DNA from: Chelydra serpentina
Lineage: Eukaryota > Chordata > Testudines > Chelydridae
DNA length: 64,000 nucleotides
Direction of reading: 5' to 3'
Assembly (NCBI GenBank): GCA_037349315.1
Contig: JBAIAC010000154.1
Span: 558,001-622,000, forward strand
Shown piece after piece: positions 20,444 to 31,088 of this stretch (position 1 is its first letter; every line of letters begins with the position of its first letter). The position numbers and the translations under genes were made by a program. The notes beneath the pieces are model-generated. The model did no database searches, had not been told where the DNA came from, and saw nothing but the letters and a program-made list of their open reading frames with translations.

Positions 20444-20889
20444 ACTTCATTGTATCCTTGGGGCAGCAGGTTTAGGAAGAAATCATTACAGACACAGAGA
20501 GCTGAGAGCCATGGAAGCAGCCATTTATTTTCACACACTGAACTAACCAACCAGCCAAAACTGGCTGGGCTATCCCCTAATAATCTAACTCAGTTGCATA
20601 GCAACAACAAGGTGCTATTACCATGACAACCAAATACACAACAGGCATCCTTCGAGACGCTACGCAGAACCCAGCCAACCAGGAAAGTGTATTGGGAGAG
20701 CCAATCAGGAGAAGGCTTGCTTGGAGCAGCCCACTCCTTGGAGTTTGGGGAGGGAGGACTGGCTGGATTGAAGGAGGGAGAAGAGAGGGAACCATGATAA
20801 GAGCAAAAGACAGGCTCCCACATCATTGGCGAGAGCAAGACGAAGCCTTGGAACACCCAGTAGAGTTAGGTGGCAAAAGAGCTGCCCCA

Positions 20890-20960
20890 AGGTCCCACCG
20901 AGACTTGAACTCAGATTGCAGGATTCAAAGCCCTGAGTGCTGCCCTTACACCATGGGACC
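20890..20960 (-). tRNA. tRNA-Gln(UUG)
   Basis: 71-nt minus-strand tRNA with GGTCCCA/TGGGACC acceptor, discriminator T, anticodon loop CTTTGAA (TTG) and T-arm GAGTTCAAGTCTC. The D-loop is one nucleotide shorter than the usual Gln (TAAGGGCAGCAC), a feature shared by all three Gln copies here. T4 terminator 11 nt downstream (20875-20878). Probably active. Confidence 0.85.
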
Positions 20961-21280
20961 AGTGGTGAGAATTTTGGAGTTTTCCTGACTTGTGGTGTAG
21001 AAGCTCCTGGGCGGACAATTTGTCTCCTTGCTCAAGGCCTCTCTGACCAGCCCTGCATTTGCTCAACAAGTCGGCAGGCAGCAGTTTGCTGTAGACCCAG
21101 AAGCCTTTCTTCCTCCAGACTGTGAGGCCAGTGGGCGTGTGAGAAGTTGCCCCTTCAGTCCCAAGCAGAGAATGGACCTTCCTAGGAAAGCCCAAGTCCT
21201 GAAAAGAAAAAAAGATAATGTCAAAGACAGTACTGAACAGCTGCCTCTTGAAGTTCTTGGGGGGGATATGATGCATTTTA

Positions 21281-21353
21281 CACCTGCCTAAGGACTTGAG
21301 CCCTGGACCCTCAGATTAAGAGTCTGGGGCTCTACCAAATGAGCTATCAAGGC
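21281..21353 (-). pseudogene. tRNA-Lys(CUU), decayed
   Basis: Anticodon loop CTCTTAA (CTT) and Lys-type arms are present, but three pairs of the acceptor stem are lost and the T-arm reads GGGCTCAAGTCC. No T4 downstream. Duplicate of 48699. Confidence 0.7.
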
Positions 21354-21708
21354 TCACATGATCGAAGGGCAAGGCTGGTGCAGAATAGAAACTAGTCAAG
21401 AAAAAGAGGGCAGGAAACAATACAGAAAACTTGCTACTCTGGCTCCCTTAGCAGCCCTAACCCCAGCCTGCTCCTCCACCTGGTACCCAGAGAGCACCCA
21501 GAGACGAGGGAGCGTTGTGTGTTTTTCACACCTGAGCAATATAATGATGCTGCAATAACTCTGTAGTGCATACCTGGCCAAGGATTCACACACATACACA
21601 GCTTACAAGGAAAACTTCCCCTGCTCCTCTGCTTTGCAGAATCCAAACACAAGCAAAGGTCCAGGTAGGATCTGGTAGAGAGTCAGGTGTAGGTACCTGG
21701 CATGGACA

Positions 21709-21782
21709 GTCACCATGGCTTGGCTGGTTAAAGCACCTGCCTTGTAAACAGGACATCCTGGCTTCAACTCCCAGTGGTGCCT
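21709..21782 (+). tRNA. tRNA-Thr(UGU)
   Basis: 74-nt tRNA with GTCACCA/TGGTGCC acceptor (one mismatch at position 2), CTGCCTTGTAAACAGG anticodon arm (TGT) and CTTCAACTCCCAG T-arm. The A-box region reads TTGGCTGG where relatives read TTAGCTGG. T4 at 21794-21797. Possibly weakened. Confidence 0.75.
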
Positions 21783-22766
21783 TGTTGAGCAGCTTTTGGG
21801 GCAGCTGGTATTGGCTAATCTCAGAAAACAAAACAAAGAGCTAGACGGACCTTTGGTCTAGCCCAGTGTGGGTGTTTTTATGGTTTAAATTACACTCCCA
21901 GGCACTGATAACAGAGTTACTGAAAGTTTGGGAGTTAAGAGCTGATAGGTCAGTGTTCCAGGCCCCTCCCAGATGACCCCTCCCTCTGGGACAGGGGCAG
22001 GTCTGACTCTCACACCAAATGGCTCATTGTCGCTGCCAGAATCAGTGGGCGGCTCATTTGAGTTACGTCCAGGGCTGAGTCCTGCTTTGTGCACCGTGTC
22101 TGAGACTGAAAATCCTAAACCACCCTTTGAAATAACGAATGCAGCAGGACGTGTTATGGTCCCTGCCCCAAAGCAGATGGACCAATGGGGAACTGCCAGT
22201 GAGCCCAGGGTAATACTCCACGGCCGATTTCCCTTTCTCGCTTGCTAAACTCCCTCCCAACCTCGTGGGGTCCCAGAGCCCGGTACTGAGCCTGAGCCGA
22301 GATGTCTACACTGCAAATTCACCACCCCACAGCCCAGCCCTGGGAGCCTGAGCTGGCACGGGACAGCCCTGGGTGTTCATTGCAGTGTGGACATAGCCTA
22401 GCGTTATGTCTACACTGCCATTAACACACCCAAGTCACTGTTCTCAAACCCTGGCTCAGCTGATCCAGGCTTGTGGGGCTTGTGCTGCAGGGCTATAAAA
22501 TTACAGTGTAGACGCTTGGGCTTGAGCCCAGCCTCTGAGATCCCACGAGGGGTGAGGGTCTCCGAGGCCGGGCTCCAGCCTGAGCCAAATGTCCACACTG
22601 CAGCTTTTAGCCCCACAACCAGAGACCGAGACGTCCAAGTCAGACGATCCAGGCCAGCCGGGCCGCAGGGATTTTATCACAGTATAGATGCACCGAGGGA
22701 CGTGTTTGCTAGGTTTTTATGCATTTGCACCGGAAAACGTTGAGTGTTTCCATTCATTTCAGGCTA

Positions 22767-22866
22767 GGGTGACCATATGTACCGATTTTATAGGGAGAGA
22801 CTCGATTTTGGGGTCTTTTTCTTATATAGGCTCCTATTACCCCCCACCCACGTTCCGACTTTTCAC
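22767..22866. mobile_element. GGGTGACCAGA-type MITE fused to a tRNA-Ile remnant
   Basis: The left end GGGTGACCATA is intact after TA. The right end is missing, and the element stops at TTTTCACA, where the tRNA-Ile 3' half begins. The intact paralog is 47190-47307. Confidence 0.7.
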
Positions 22867-22918
22867 AGTGCTGAACGGAGACATGCTGAGATTGTGAGTT
22901 CGAGACTCACCTGGAGCA
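22867..22918 (+). pseudogene. tRNA-Ile(UAU), 3' half only
   Basis: Contains the intron's 3' part (CAGTGCTGAACGGAGACA), the 3' anticodon stem (TGCTGAG), T-arm GTGAGTTCGAGACTCAC and acceptor CTGGAGC plus A. The 5' half and anticodon are deleted. The complete, intron-containing paralog is at 46349-46442. Confidence 0.85.
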
Positions 22919-23596
22919 CTGGTTTTCATTAACCCGATGGCTTTGCCCACTTCTTTGGCCCTTTGGACCCTAGAATTCCATCCCAGGGGACACTGAGGGG
23001 GGAGGAATCAAAAATGCCCCTTCACTTATCACCTCCTCTGCAGAGTGCAGGTCAGACACCACAAATCTACAATCCTTCCTCCTTCACCAGCCCCTCTGTC
23101 AGGATCTCTCAAGCAGAGCCCAGAGCGCTGCCCATCCTTTGAGCCCCCGACACCCTCTCAATCTTTGCTCCCCAAACCCTCCTTTCTACAAGTGAAAATC
23201 CCCATTGGGGAGGGAGAGGAGCAGGGAGCCAGCAGTCTCGGTGGCAGGATTATCTACGGCAGCGCGCTGAGTGGTTGGGGGGCTGAGCTACACCCCTTCG
23301 GAGCTTTTCAGGGATGAGATTTTGATGAATTGTAACACAAAGAAAATCTCTCCTGTTCGGGCCTGTTTGTCACCTTTTGCCCTTGTGCCCCCTCAGCCTC
23401 TGTTCTTCCTGATAGGGGAGGTGCAGAGACAAGCCCCAGGCTTTCTGTCACAAAGTCTGTACCCACCTCTGAAATATTGCCACTGGAGAGTATGGCTCCC
23501 AGTTCTCCCATAGAGGGATTGCAAGAGCGGCTACCCAGTTGGGCCTGGGTGTGTCAGAGATCCAGGCTATAGGGGGCAGGTGACCCAGGGCCTATA

Positions 23597-24613
23597 ATGT
23601 CCCTGCCTAAGGCTGGCCAACCTAGTGAGGAGGGCTTTAAACTAGGTTCACCGGGGGAAGGAGACCAAAGCCCCGAGGTAAGTGGGGAAGTGGGATACCG
23701 GGAGGAAGCACAAGTAAGTGAGTGCAAGAGGGGAGGGCTCCTGCCCCATACTGGGACAGCAGGACAATCGGTGAGTTATCTTAAATGCCTATACACAAAT
23801 GCAAGAAGCCTGGGGAACAAGCAGGGAGAGCTGGAAGTCCTGGCACAGTCAAGGAATTATGACGTAACTGGAATAACAGAGACTTGGTGGGATAACTCAC
23901 ACGATTGGAGTACTGTCATGGATGGATATAAACTGTTCAGGAAGGATAGGCAGGGCAGAAAAGGTGGGGGAGTTGCGTTGTATGTAAGAGAGCAGTATGA
24001 CTGCTCAGAGCTCCAGTATGAAACTGCAGAAAAACCTGAGAGTCTCTGGATTAAATTGAGAAGTGTGAGCAACAAGGGTAATGTCGTGGTGGGAGTCTGC
24101 TACAGACCACCAGACCAGGGGGATGAGGTGGACGAGGCTTTCTTCCAGCAACTAACAGAAGTTACTAGATCACAGGCCCTGGTTCTCATGGGTGACTTTA
24201 ATCACCCCGACATCTGCTGGGAGAGCAATACAGCGGTCCACAGACAATCCAGGAAGTTTTTGGAAAGTGTAGGGGACAATTTCCTGGTGCAAGTGCTGGA
24301 GGAACCAACTAGGGGAAAAGCTCTTCTTGACCTGCTGCTCACAAACAGGGAAGAAATAGTAGAGGAAGCAATAGTGGATGGGAACCTGGGAGGCAGTGAC
24401 CATGAGATGGTCGAGTTCAGGATCCTGACACAAGGAAGAAAGGAGAGCAGTAGAATACAGAGCCTGGACTTCAGAAAAGCAGACTTTGACTCCCTCAGGG
24501 AACTGATGGGCAAGGTCCCCTGGGAGAATAACATGAGGGGGAAAGGAGTCGAGGAAAGCTGGCTGTATTTTAAAGAAACCTTATTGAGGTTGCAGGAACA
24601 AACCAAAAAGTAA
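23597..24613 (+). CDS. CR1 ORF2, APE-type endonuclease part
   Basis: 338-residue frame. Motifs: [14 protein letters not shown] (N-terminal Asn), [13 protein letters not shown] (catalytic Glu), [18 protein letters not shown] and [10 protein letters not shown] (catalytic Asp-His). All expected endonuclease motifs are present. The frame stops (TAA) at 24611-24613, right after LQEQTKK, where the RT frame is shifted by one base. The minus-strand CR1 stops at the same place, so the break is shared. Confidence 0.9.
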   Translation: MSLPKAGQPSEEGFKLGSPGEGDQSPEVSGEVGYREEAQVSECKRGGLLPHTGTAGQSVSYLKCLYTNARSLGNKQGELEVLAQSRNYDVTGITETWWDNSHDWSTVMDGYKLFRKDRQGRKGGGVALYVREQYDCSELQYETAEKPESLWIKLRSVSNKGNVVVGVCYRPPDQGDEVDEAFFQQLTEVTRSQALVLMGDFNHPDICWESNTAVHRQSRKFLESVGDNFLVQVLEEPTRGKALLDLLLTNREEIVEEAIVDGNLGGSDHEMVEFRILTQGRKESSRIQSLDFRKADFDSLRELMGKVPWENNMRGKGVEESWLYFKETLLRLQEQTKK

Positions 24614-26603
24614 ATATGGCAGGCGACCAGCTTGGCTTAACAGTGAAATCCTTGCTCGTCTTAAACACAAAAAAGCAGCTTACAAGAAGTGGAAGATTGG
24701 ACAAATGACCAGGGAGGAGTATAAAAATATTGCTCAGGCATGCAGGAGTGAAATTAGGAAGGCCAAAGCACACTTGGAGTTGCAGCTAGCTGGAGATGTT
24801 AGGAGTAACAAGAAGGGTTTCTTCAGGTATGTTAGCAAAAAGAAGAAAGTCAAGGAACGTGTGGGCCCCTTACTGAATGAGGGAGGGAACCTTGTGACAG
24901 AGGATGTGGAGAAAGCTAGTGTACTCAATGCTTTTTTTGCCTCTGTCTTCACAGACAAGGGCAGCTCCCAGACGGCTGCACTCCGCAGCACGGTATGGGG
25001 AGGAGGTGACCAGCCGTCTGTGGAGAAAGAAGTAGTTCGGGACTATTTAGAAAAGCTGGACGAACACAAGTCCATGGGGCCGGATGCACTGCATCCGAGG
25101 GTGCTAAAGGAGTTGGCCGATGTGATTGCAGAGCCATTGGCCATTATCTTTGACAAATCATGGCAATCGGGGGAGGTCCCGGATGACTGGAAAAAAGCTA
25201 ATGTAGTGCCCATCTTTAAAAAAGGGAAGAAGGAAGATCCGGGGAACTACAGGCCAGTCAGTCTCACCTCAATCCCTGGAAAAATCATGGAACAGGTCCT
25301 CAAGGAGTCAATTCTGAACCACTTAAAGGAGGGGAAAGTGATCAGGAACAGTCAGCATGGATTCACCAAGGGCAAGTTATGCCTGACTAACCTAATTGCC
25401 TTCTATGATGAGATAACTGGCTCTGTGGATGAGGGGAAAGCAGTGGATGTGCTATTTCTTGACTTTAGCAAAGCTTTTGATACAGTCTCGCACAGCGTTC
25501 TTGCCAGCAAGTTAAAGAAGTATGGGCTGGATGAATGGATGGTACGGTGGATAGAAAGCTGGCTGGATGGTCGTGCTCAACAGGTAGTGATCAATGGCTC
25601 CATGTCTAGTTGGCAGCCGGTATCAAGTGGAGTGCCCCAAGGGTCGGTGCTGGGGCCGGTTTTGTTCAATATCTTCATCAACGACCTGGAGGATGGTGTG
25701 GACTGCACCCTTAGCAAGTTTGCAGATGACACTAAACTGGGAGGAGTGGTTGATACGCTGGAGGGTAGGGATAGGATACAGAGGGACCTAGACAAATTAG
25801 AGGATTGGGCCAAAAGAAATCTGATGAGGTTCAATAAGGACAAGTGCAGAGTCCTGCACTTAGGACGGAAGAATCCCATGCACTGCTACAGACTAGGGAC
25901 CGAATGGCTGGGCAGCAGTTCTGCAGAAAAGGACCTAGGGGTTACAGTGGACGAAAAGCTGAATATGAGTCAACAGTGTGCCCTTGTTGCCAAGAAGGCT
26001 AACGGCATTTTGGGCTGTATAAGTAGGGGCATTTCCAGCAGATCGAGGGACGTGATTATTCCCCTCTATTCAGCACTGGTGAGGCCTCATTTGGAGTACT
26101 GTGTCCAGTTTTGGGCCCCACACTACAAAAAGGATGTGGATAAATTGGAAAGAGTCCAACGGAGGGCAACAAAAATGATTAGGGGGCTGGAGCACATGAC
26201 TTATGAGGAGAGGCTGAGGGAACTGGGATTGTTTAGCCTGCAGAAGAGAAGAGTGAGGGGGGATTTGATAGCTGCTTTCAACTACCTAAAAGGGGGTTCC
26301 AAAGAGGATGGATCTAGACTGTTCTCAGTGGTAGAAGATGACAGAACAAGGAGTAATGGTCTCAAGTTGCAGAGGGGGAGGTTTAGGTTGGATATTAGGA
26401 AAAACTTTTTCACTAGTAGGGTGGTGAAGCACTGGAATGGGTTACCTAGGGAGGTGGTGGAATCTCCTTCCTTAGAGGTTTTTAAGGTCAGGCTTGACAA
26501 AGCCCTGGCTGGGATGATCTAGTTGGGGTTGGTCCTGCTTTGAGCAGGGGGTTGGACTAGATGACTTCCTGAGGTCCCTTCCAACCCTGAGATTCTATGA
26601 TTC
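23603..26603 (+). mobile_element. CR1 LINE, 5'-truncated within ORF1
   Basis: Begins in the last codons of ORF1 (GGCCAACCTAGTGAGGAGGG corresponds to the [10 protein letters not shown] end of the minus-strand copy), carries all of ORF2 and the 3' UTR, and ends GATTCTATGATTCTATGA. Left flank is the inverted-duplication arm. Right flank resembles 45300 in the same strand, so this is a rearrangement junction as well as an insertion. Confidence 0.9.
24705..26522 (+). CDS. CR1 ORF2, reverse-transcriptase part
   Basis: 605-residue open frame. RT motifs: [15 protein letters not shown] (about 176-189), [14 protein letters not shown] (253-266), [22 protein letters not shown] (from 308) and catalytic FADDTKL (339-345). 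The C-terminal part ends ALAGMI. The frame is open upstream of this Met, back to the frame break at about 24605. Apart from that break the copy looks undamaged, so it is relatively young. Confidence 0.92.
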   Translation: MTREEYKNIAQACRSEIRKAKAHLELQLAGDVRSNKKGFFRYVSKKKKVKERVGPLLNEGGNLVTEDVEKASVLNAFFASVFTDKGSSQTAALRSTVWGGGDQPSVEKEVVRDYLEKLDEHKSMGPDALHPRVLKELADVIAEPLAIIFDKSWQSGEVPDDWKKANVVPIFKKGKKEDPGNYRPVSLTSIPGKIMEQVLKESILNHLKEGKVIRNSQHGFTKGKLCLTNLIAFYDEITGSVDEGKAVDVLFLDFSKAFDTVSHSVLASKLKKYGLDEWMVRWIESWLDGRAQQVVINGSMSSWQPVSSGVPQGSVLGPVLFNIFINDLEDGVDCTLSKFADDTKLGGVVDTLEGRDRIQRDLDKLEDWAKRNLMRFNKDKCRVLHLGRKNPMHCYRLGTEWLGSSSAEKDLGVTVDEKLNMSQQCALVAKKANGILGCISRGISSRSRDVIIPLYSALVRPHLEYCVQFWAPHYKKDVDKLERVQRRATKMIRGLEHMTYEERLRELGLFSLQKRRVRGDLIAAFNYLKGGSKEDGSRLFSVVEDDRTRSNGLKLQRGRFRLDIRKNFFTSRVVKHWNGLPREVVESPSLEVFKVRLDKALAGMI

Positions 26604-26673
26604 TATGACTCGTGGCAGGTAAAGCCACTGCTGCGCTTCCAGAAAACAGTGCCCCCCCCCGCGCCCACAGAGC

Positions 26674-26743
26674 AGGCTGAAGCCTGGGGTTGAACTAGGA
26701 ACCTCTAAATCATCAAACAGTCTCCTGACCGAGTTACTTCAGC
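26674..26743 (-). pseudogene. tRNA-Phe-like remnant
   Basis: Minus-strand GCTGAAGTAACTCGG and AGTTCAACCCCAGGCTTCAGCC outline a Phe-type tRNA. The anticodon region (GTTTGATGATTT) no longer gives GAA in a 7-nt loop. Confidence 0.6.
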
Positions 26744-26859
26744 ACCTACTAGTGACTATTTTGACCTGCTGCTTCTCTGTCTGGGATGTTTTTGTCAGTC
26801 GTGGCACACAAAAAGGACGTGATTGCGAGAGGCCCAGGATGGCCAGATGAATTCTTGCC

Positions 26860-27470
26860 GGCCGTACTCTCTCCATTGGTCTGTCTGCTTTGGGGCAGGG
26901 ACCATAACACGTCCTGCTGCATTCGGTATTTCAAAGGGTGGTTTAAGATTTTCAGTCTCAGACACGGTGCACAAAGCAGGACTCAAACCTCGGCGTAAAC
27001 TAAATGAGCCGCCCACAGAGTCTGGCAGCCACAAGGAGCCATTTGGTGTGAGAGTCAGACCTGCCCCTGTCCCAGAGGGAGGGGTCGTCTGCGAGGGGCC
27101 TGGAACACGGACCTATCAGCTCTTAACTCTATTATCAGTGCCTGGGAGTGTAATTTAAACTATAAGAAAAACCACACTGGGCTAGACCGAAGCTCTGTAT
27201 CGTTTTTTCTGACAGTGGCCAATACCAGGTGCCCCAGAAGCCACGCACCAAGGCACCACTGGGAGTTGAACCCAGGATCTCCCATTTACAAAGCAGGTGC
27301 TTTAACCAGCTAAGCCATGGTGCCTGCTTCTTGTTGGCGTAGGGTATCTGCCCACACCTGACTCCCCCCCAGACCCCACCAGGGCCTGACACACTTTGCT
27401 TGTGTTTGGATTCTGCAAAGCAGAGGAGCAGGTGCAGTTTTACTCCCACAGTGTGTGATTCTTTGCACAG
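26860..27470 (+). repeat. Duplicated Thr-tRNA block
   Basis: Matches 47870-48450 in the same orientation and 22200-21650 in reverse: CATAACACGTCCTGC, GGTTTAGGATTTTCAG-type, GAGTCAGACCTGCCCCTGTCC, the Thr tRNA, then TTGTGTTTGGATTCTGCAAAG. Confidence 0.8.
27251..27324 (-). tRNA. tRNA-Thr(UGU)
   Basis: 74-nt minus-strand tRNA with perfect acceptor GGCACCA/TGGTGCC, A box TGGCTTAGCTGG, anticodon TGT and T-arm TGGGTTCAACTCCCA. The anticodon stem is weakened (CCTGC against ATGGG). The T4 run found in sister copies is broken (CTTCTGG), so transcription termination is doubtful. Confidence 0.75.
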
Positions 27471-28745
27471 GTCTAGGGTACAGAATTAGGTGGGTGTAAC
27501 TACATTACTCAGGGGTTAAAAAATGTCCCCCTCCCCTTGAGCAATACAGTTATATCAGGCTAACCCCGGTGTAGATAGCCTAGGAGTCGGACGTGCTACT
27601 TCTCACTTCCAGGATGCAGCGGGGTTCGCAGTGCCAGGATAGGCAGGAAACCTGCCTTAGCCCCCCCATTGTGCCTCTGACCAAGAGCCGCCCGAGGTAA
27701 CCCCACACCCCAACTGCGTACCCCAATCCCCTGCCCCAGACTTGAGCCCCCCCAATCAAGGAGCCCTTTCCTGCACCCCAAGATCTTCATACCTGGCCCC
27801 ACACCAAAGCCTGCACTCCCAGCCCAGAGCCCTGACCCCCTTCTGCACCTCAAACCCCTGCCCCAGCCCAGAGCCCCCCAAACATGGGGCAGGGTGGGGC
27901 AGTAGGGACGACGGGATGTGAGGCTGGTTAAAATGGAACCGCACAAAAAACCTCCCCCTTTGCTCCAGCTAAAGGCCCTGCTTTGGCCTGTCCCCGTTTC
28001 ATGAAAATCTCCATCTCTCCCCCGGCTCTCAGACACCCCCTCTCCCCGAGGGGTATCTTCACCATTTCTTCCTTTTTTCATGGGCTCGTACAAATAGTTT
28101 GCCATGGAAATGATCCAGTACATTTAAAAGGAGAAAACCAATCCCACAACACGTGTGTATCTCCTCCCCCAGACAGAGTGTGGGTCTGAATCTTTCTACT
28201 GACCAGTCTGGGCAGGCAGAGTCACCCCCACATTCACTGCACGTCGGGCCCAGGACTTGCGCCCAGCAGTTCTTGGGGCTGTGGGGAGAACCGAGCGTCA
28301 CGGGCAGCAGCGAGGGAGGGCGGCTGGGACTGAGCTGTCTGGGGAATAGTTTAATCCGTAGCTGTTTTTCGGAGGATTAAATCAATGCGGCTTCTACTGC
28401 TCCGTCTCCCCCCAGGAAACAACGGTTCTCTGCGAGGTGCCCAAACCTGCTAACAGTAAGAAGTGAAATGAAATGACCACACGATGGCGTCAGAACCTAG
28501 GAAATGAGAAGCCAGGTTCTTGGGCAATGTGCTTTGAAGGTGAAAAGGGAGATGTTTCCTCTTTGACTCCTAGCCCCCCCCCCCACTCTAATCCACTAGA
28601 TCCCCCCCCCCGTTCCTCCCACAGCCAGGAGTAGAACCCAGGAGAGAGAGAGAGACAGAGATTAGCTAGTGGTTCTAGATCAAATTGTTAAACATGGAAT
28701 CGTGTCTTGACCCCTGAAACAATCCTGTGTAGTTTTGTCTGTATA
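27330..28745. other. No gene recognised; C-rich repeat-like stretch at 27640-27960
   Basis: 27640-27960 resembles 40130-40680: runs such as CCCCAATCCCCTGCC, GGAGCCCTTTCCT and CACCCCAAGA. The remainder has no tRNA and no domain-bearing frame. Homopolymeric C runs occur at 28576 and 28603. Confidence 0.45.
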
Positions 28746-28748
28746 ACA

Positions 28749-30809
28749 TCTGCCGGTGCCCCTCACTCCCGACCCGCAGCCCCTTCTATCCCAGCCCTGA
28801 GCTTCCCAGTCACCGCTCTGCCGGTGCCCCTCACTCCCGACCCGCAGCCCCTTCTATCCCAGCCCCGAGCTCCCCAGTCACCGCTCTGCCGGTGCCCCTC
28901 ACTCCCGACCCGCAGCCCCTTCTATCCCAGCCCTGAGCTCCCCAGTCACCGCTCTACCGGTGCCCCTCACTCCCGACACGCAGCCCCTTCTATCCCAGCC
29001 CCGAGCTCCCCAGTCACCGCTCTGCCGGTGCCCCTCACTCCCGACCCGCAGCCCCTTCTATCCCAGCCCTGAGCTCCCCAGTCACTGCTCTGCCGGTGCC
29101 CCTCACTCCCGACCCGCAGCCCCTTCTATCCCAGCCCTGAGCTCCCCAGTCACTGCTCTGCCGGTGCCCCTCACTCCCGACACGCAGCCCCTTCTATCCC
29201 AGCCCCGAGCTCCCCAGTCACCGCTCTGCCGGTGCCCCTCACTCCCGACCCGCAGCCCCTTCTATCCCAGCCCTGAGCTCCCCAGTCACTGCTCTGCCGG
29301 TGCCCCTCACTCCCGACCCGCAGCCCCTTCTATCCCTGCCCTGAGCTCCCCAGTCACCGCTCTGCCGGTGCCCCTCACTCCCGACCCGCAGCCCCTTCTA
29401 TCCCAGCCCTGAGCTCCCCAGTCACCGCTCTGCCGGTGCCCCTCACTCCCGACCCGCAGCCCCTTCTATCCCTGCCCTGAGCTCCCGAGTCACCGCTCTG
29501 CCGGTGCCCCTCACTCCCGACCCGCAGCCCCTTCTATCCCAGCCCTGAGCTCCCCAGTCACCGCTCTGCCGGTGCCCCTCACTCCCGACCCGCAGCCCCT
29601 TCTATCCCAGCCCTGAGCTCCCCAGTCACCGCTCTGCCGATGCCCCTCACTCCCGACCCGCAGCCCCTTCTATCCCAGCCCCGAGCTCCCCAGTCACCGC
29701 TCTGCCGGTGCCCCTCACTCCCGACCCGCAGCCCCTTCTATCCCAGCCCCGAGCTCCCCAGTCACCGCTCTGCCGGTGCCCCTCACTCCTGACCCGCAGC
29801 CCCTTCTATCCCAGCCCCGAGCTCCCCAGTCACCGCTCTGCCGGTGCCCCTCACTCCCGACCCGCAGCCCCTTCTATCCCAGCCCCGAGCTCCCCAGTCA
29901 CCGCTCTGCCGGTGCCCCTCACTCCCGACCCACAGCCCCTTCTATCCCAGCCCTGAGCTCCCCAGTCACCGCTCTGCCGGTGCCCCTCACTCCCGACCCG
30001 CAGCCCCTTCTATCCCAGCCCTGAGCCCCCCAGTCACCGCTCTGCTGGTGCCCCTCACTCCCGACCCGCAGCCCCTTCTATCCCAGCCCTGAGCTCCCCA
30101 GTCACCGCTCTGCCGGTGCCCCTCACTCCCGACCCGCAGCCCCTTCTATCCCAGCCCGGAGATCCCCAGTCACGGCTCTGCCGGTGCCCCTCACTCCTGA
30201 CCCGCAGCCCCTTCTATCCCAGCCCTGAGCTCCCCAGTCACCGCTCTGCCGGTGCCCCTCACTCCTGACCCGCAGCCCCTTCTATCCCAGCCCTGAGCTC
30301 CCCAGTCACCGCTCTGCCGGTGCCCCTCACTCCCGACCCGCAGCCCCTTCTATCCCAGCCCCGAGCTCCCCAGTCACCGCTCTGCCGGTGCCCCTCACTC
30401 CCGACCCGCAGCCCCTTCTATCCCAGCCCTGAGCTCCCCAGTCACCGCTCTGCCGGTGCCCCTCACTCCCGACCCGCAGCCCCTTCTATCCCAGCCCTGA
30501 GCTCCCCTGTCACCGCTCTGCCGGTGCCCCTCACTCCTGACCCGCAGCCCCTTCTATCCCAGCCCCGAGCTCCCCAGTCACCGTTCTGCCGGTGCCCCTC
30601 ACTCCCGACCCGCAGCCCCTTCTATCCCAGCCCTGAGCTCCCCAGTCATCGCTCTGCCGGTGCCCCTCACTCCCGACCCGCAGCCCCTTCTATCCCAGCC
30701 CTGAGCTCCCCAGTCACCGCTCTGCCGGTGCCCCTCACTCCCGACCCGCAGCCCTTTCTATCCCAGCCCTGAGCTCCCCAGTCACCGCTCTGCCGGTGCC
30801 CCTCACTCT
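28749..30809. repeat. 68-bp minisatellite, about 30 units
   Basis: The unit runs from TGCCGGTGCCCCTCACTCCC through CCGCAGCCCCTTCTATCCC and AGCTCCCCAGTCACCGCTC. Successive starts (28751, 28819 and so on) are 68 bp apart. Because 68 is not a multiple of 3, every reading frame cycles through all three phases. All are stop-free, which gives long artefactual frames. Variation is mainly C/T at CpG sites. Confidence 0.95.
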
Positions 30810-31088
30810 CTCTGGAGAAGCCTCCTCGCTGAGCCGACTGTCTCCAGGGCAAGAAGCTTCCCCAGCTTTGATCTTCCTGGGTCTGACCCCGGAGCGTTCA
30901 GCATCCCCTTCTTCACCGCAGCGAGTCCACACTGGTGAGGCTCGTGGGGAAGCCAGAGGGCCCTGCCCCCAACTCCACCGTCAGACGTGACTCTCAGCCA
31001 GCCAATAAAACAGAAGGTTTATTAGACGACAGGAACAGAGTCTAAACCAGAGCTTGTAGGTACAGAGAACAGGACCCCTCAGTCAGGT
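30810..31088 (-). mobile_element. LTR-like repeat, first part (interrupted)
   Basis: Same family as 380-1030: GCAAGAAGCTTCCCC, GGTCTGACCCCGGAG, AATAAAACAGAAGGTTTATTAG. Interrupted at 31088 by the solo LTR and resumed at 31850. Confidence 0.5.

Larger units (their letters stand above)
18983..20806 (-). mobile_element. Truncated Ty3/gypsy retrotransposon, left-arm copy
   Basis: Minus-strand order: 5' LTR (about 20806-20450, upstream boundary set where similarity to the 36.6-kb tRNA-Gln flank stops), primer-binding site, Gag with two zinc knuckles, protease and the first residues of RT. It is then cut off by the LTR at 17937-18982. No 3' LTR was seen. Confidence 0.8.
17190..23600. repeat. Inverted duplication, left arm
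   Basis: Landmarks read in reverse of 45690-53830: Arg tRNA, LTR with internal MITE, truncated Ty3/gypsy element, Gln, Lys and Thr tRNAs, MITE, Ile tRNA remnant and the 0.5-kb tail. Differences are a deletion of about 0.75 kb between MITE and tRNA-Ile here, an extra LTR in the right arm, and a Gag deletion in the right arm. The arm ends at the CR1 that starts at about 23603. Confidence 0.9.

Noticed and set aside
28707..30772. Pro/Ser-rich frames of 82-150 codons in the 68-bp array
   Set aside because: The repeat is open in all three phases because the unit lacks stops. No evidence for a collagen- or mucin-like gene.
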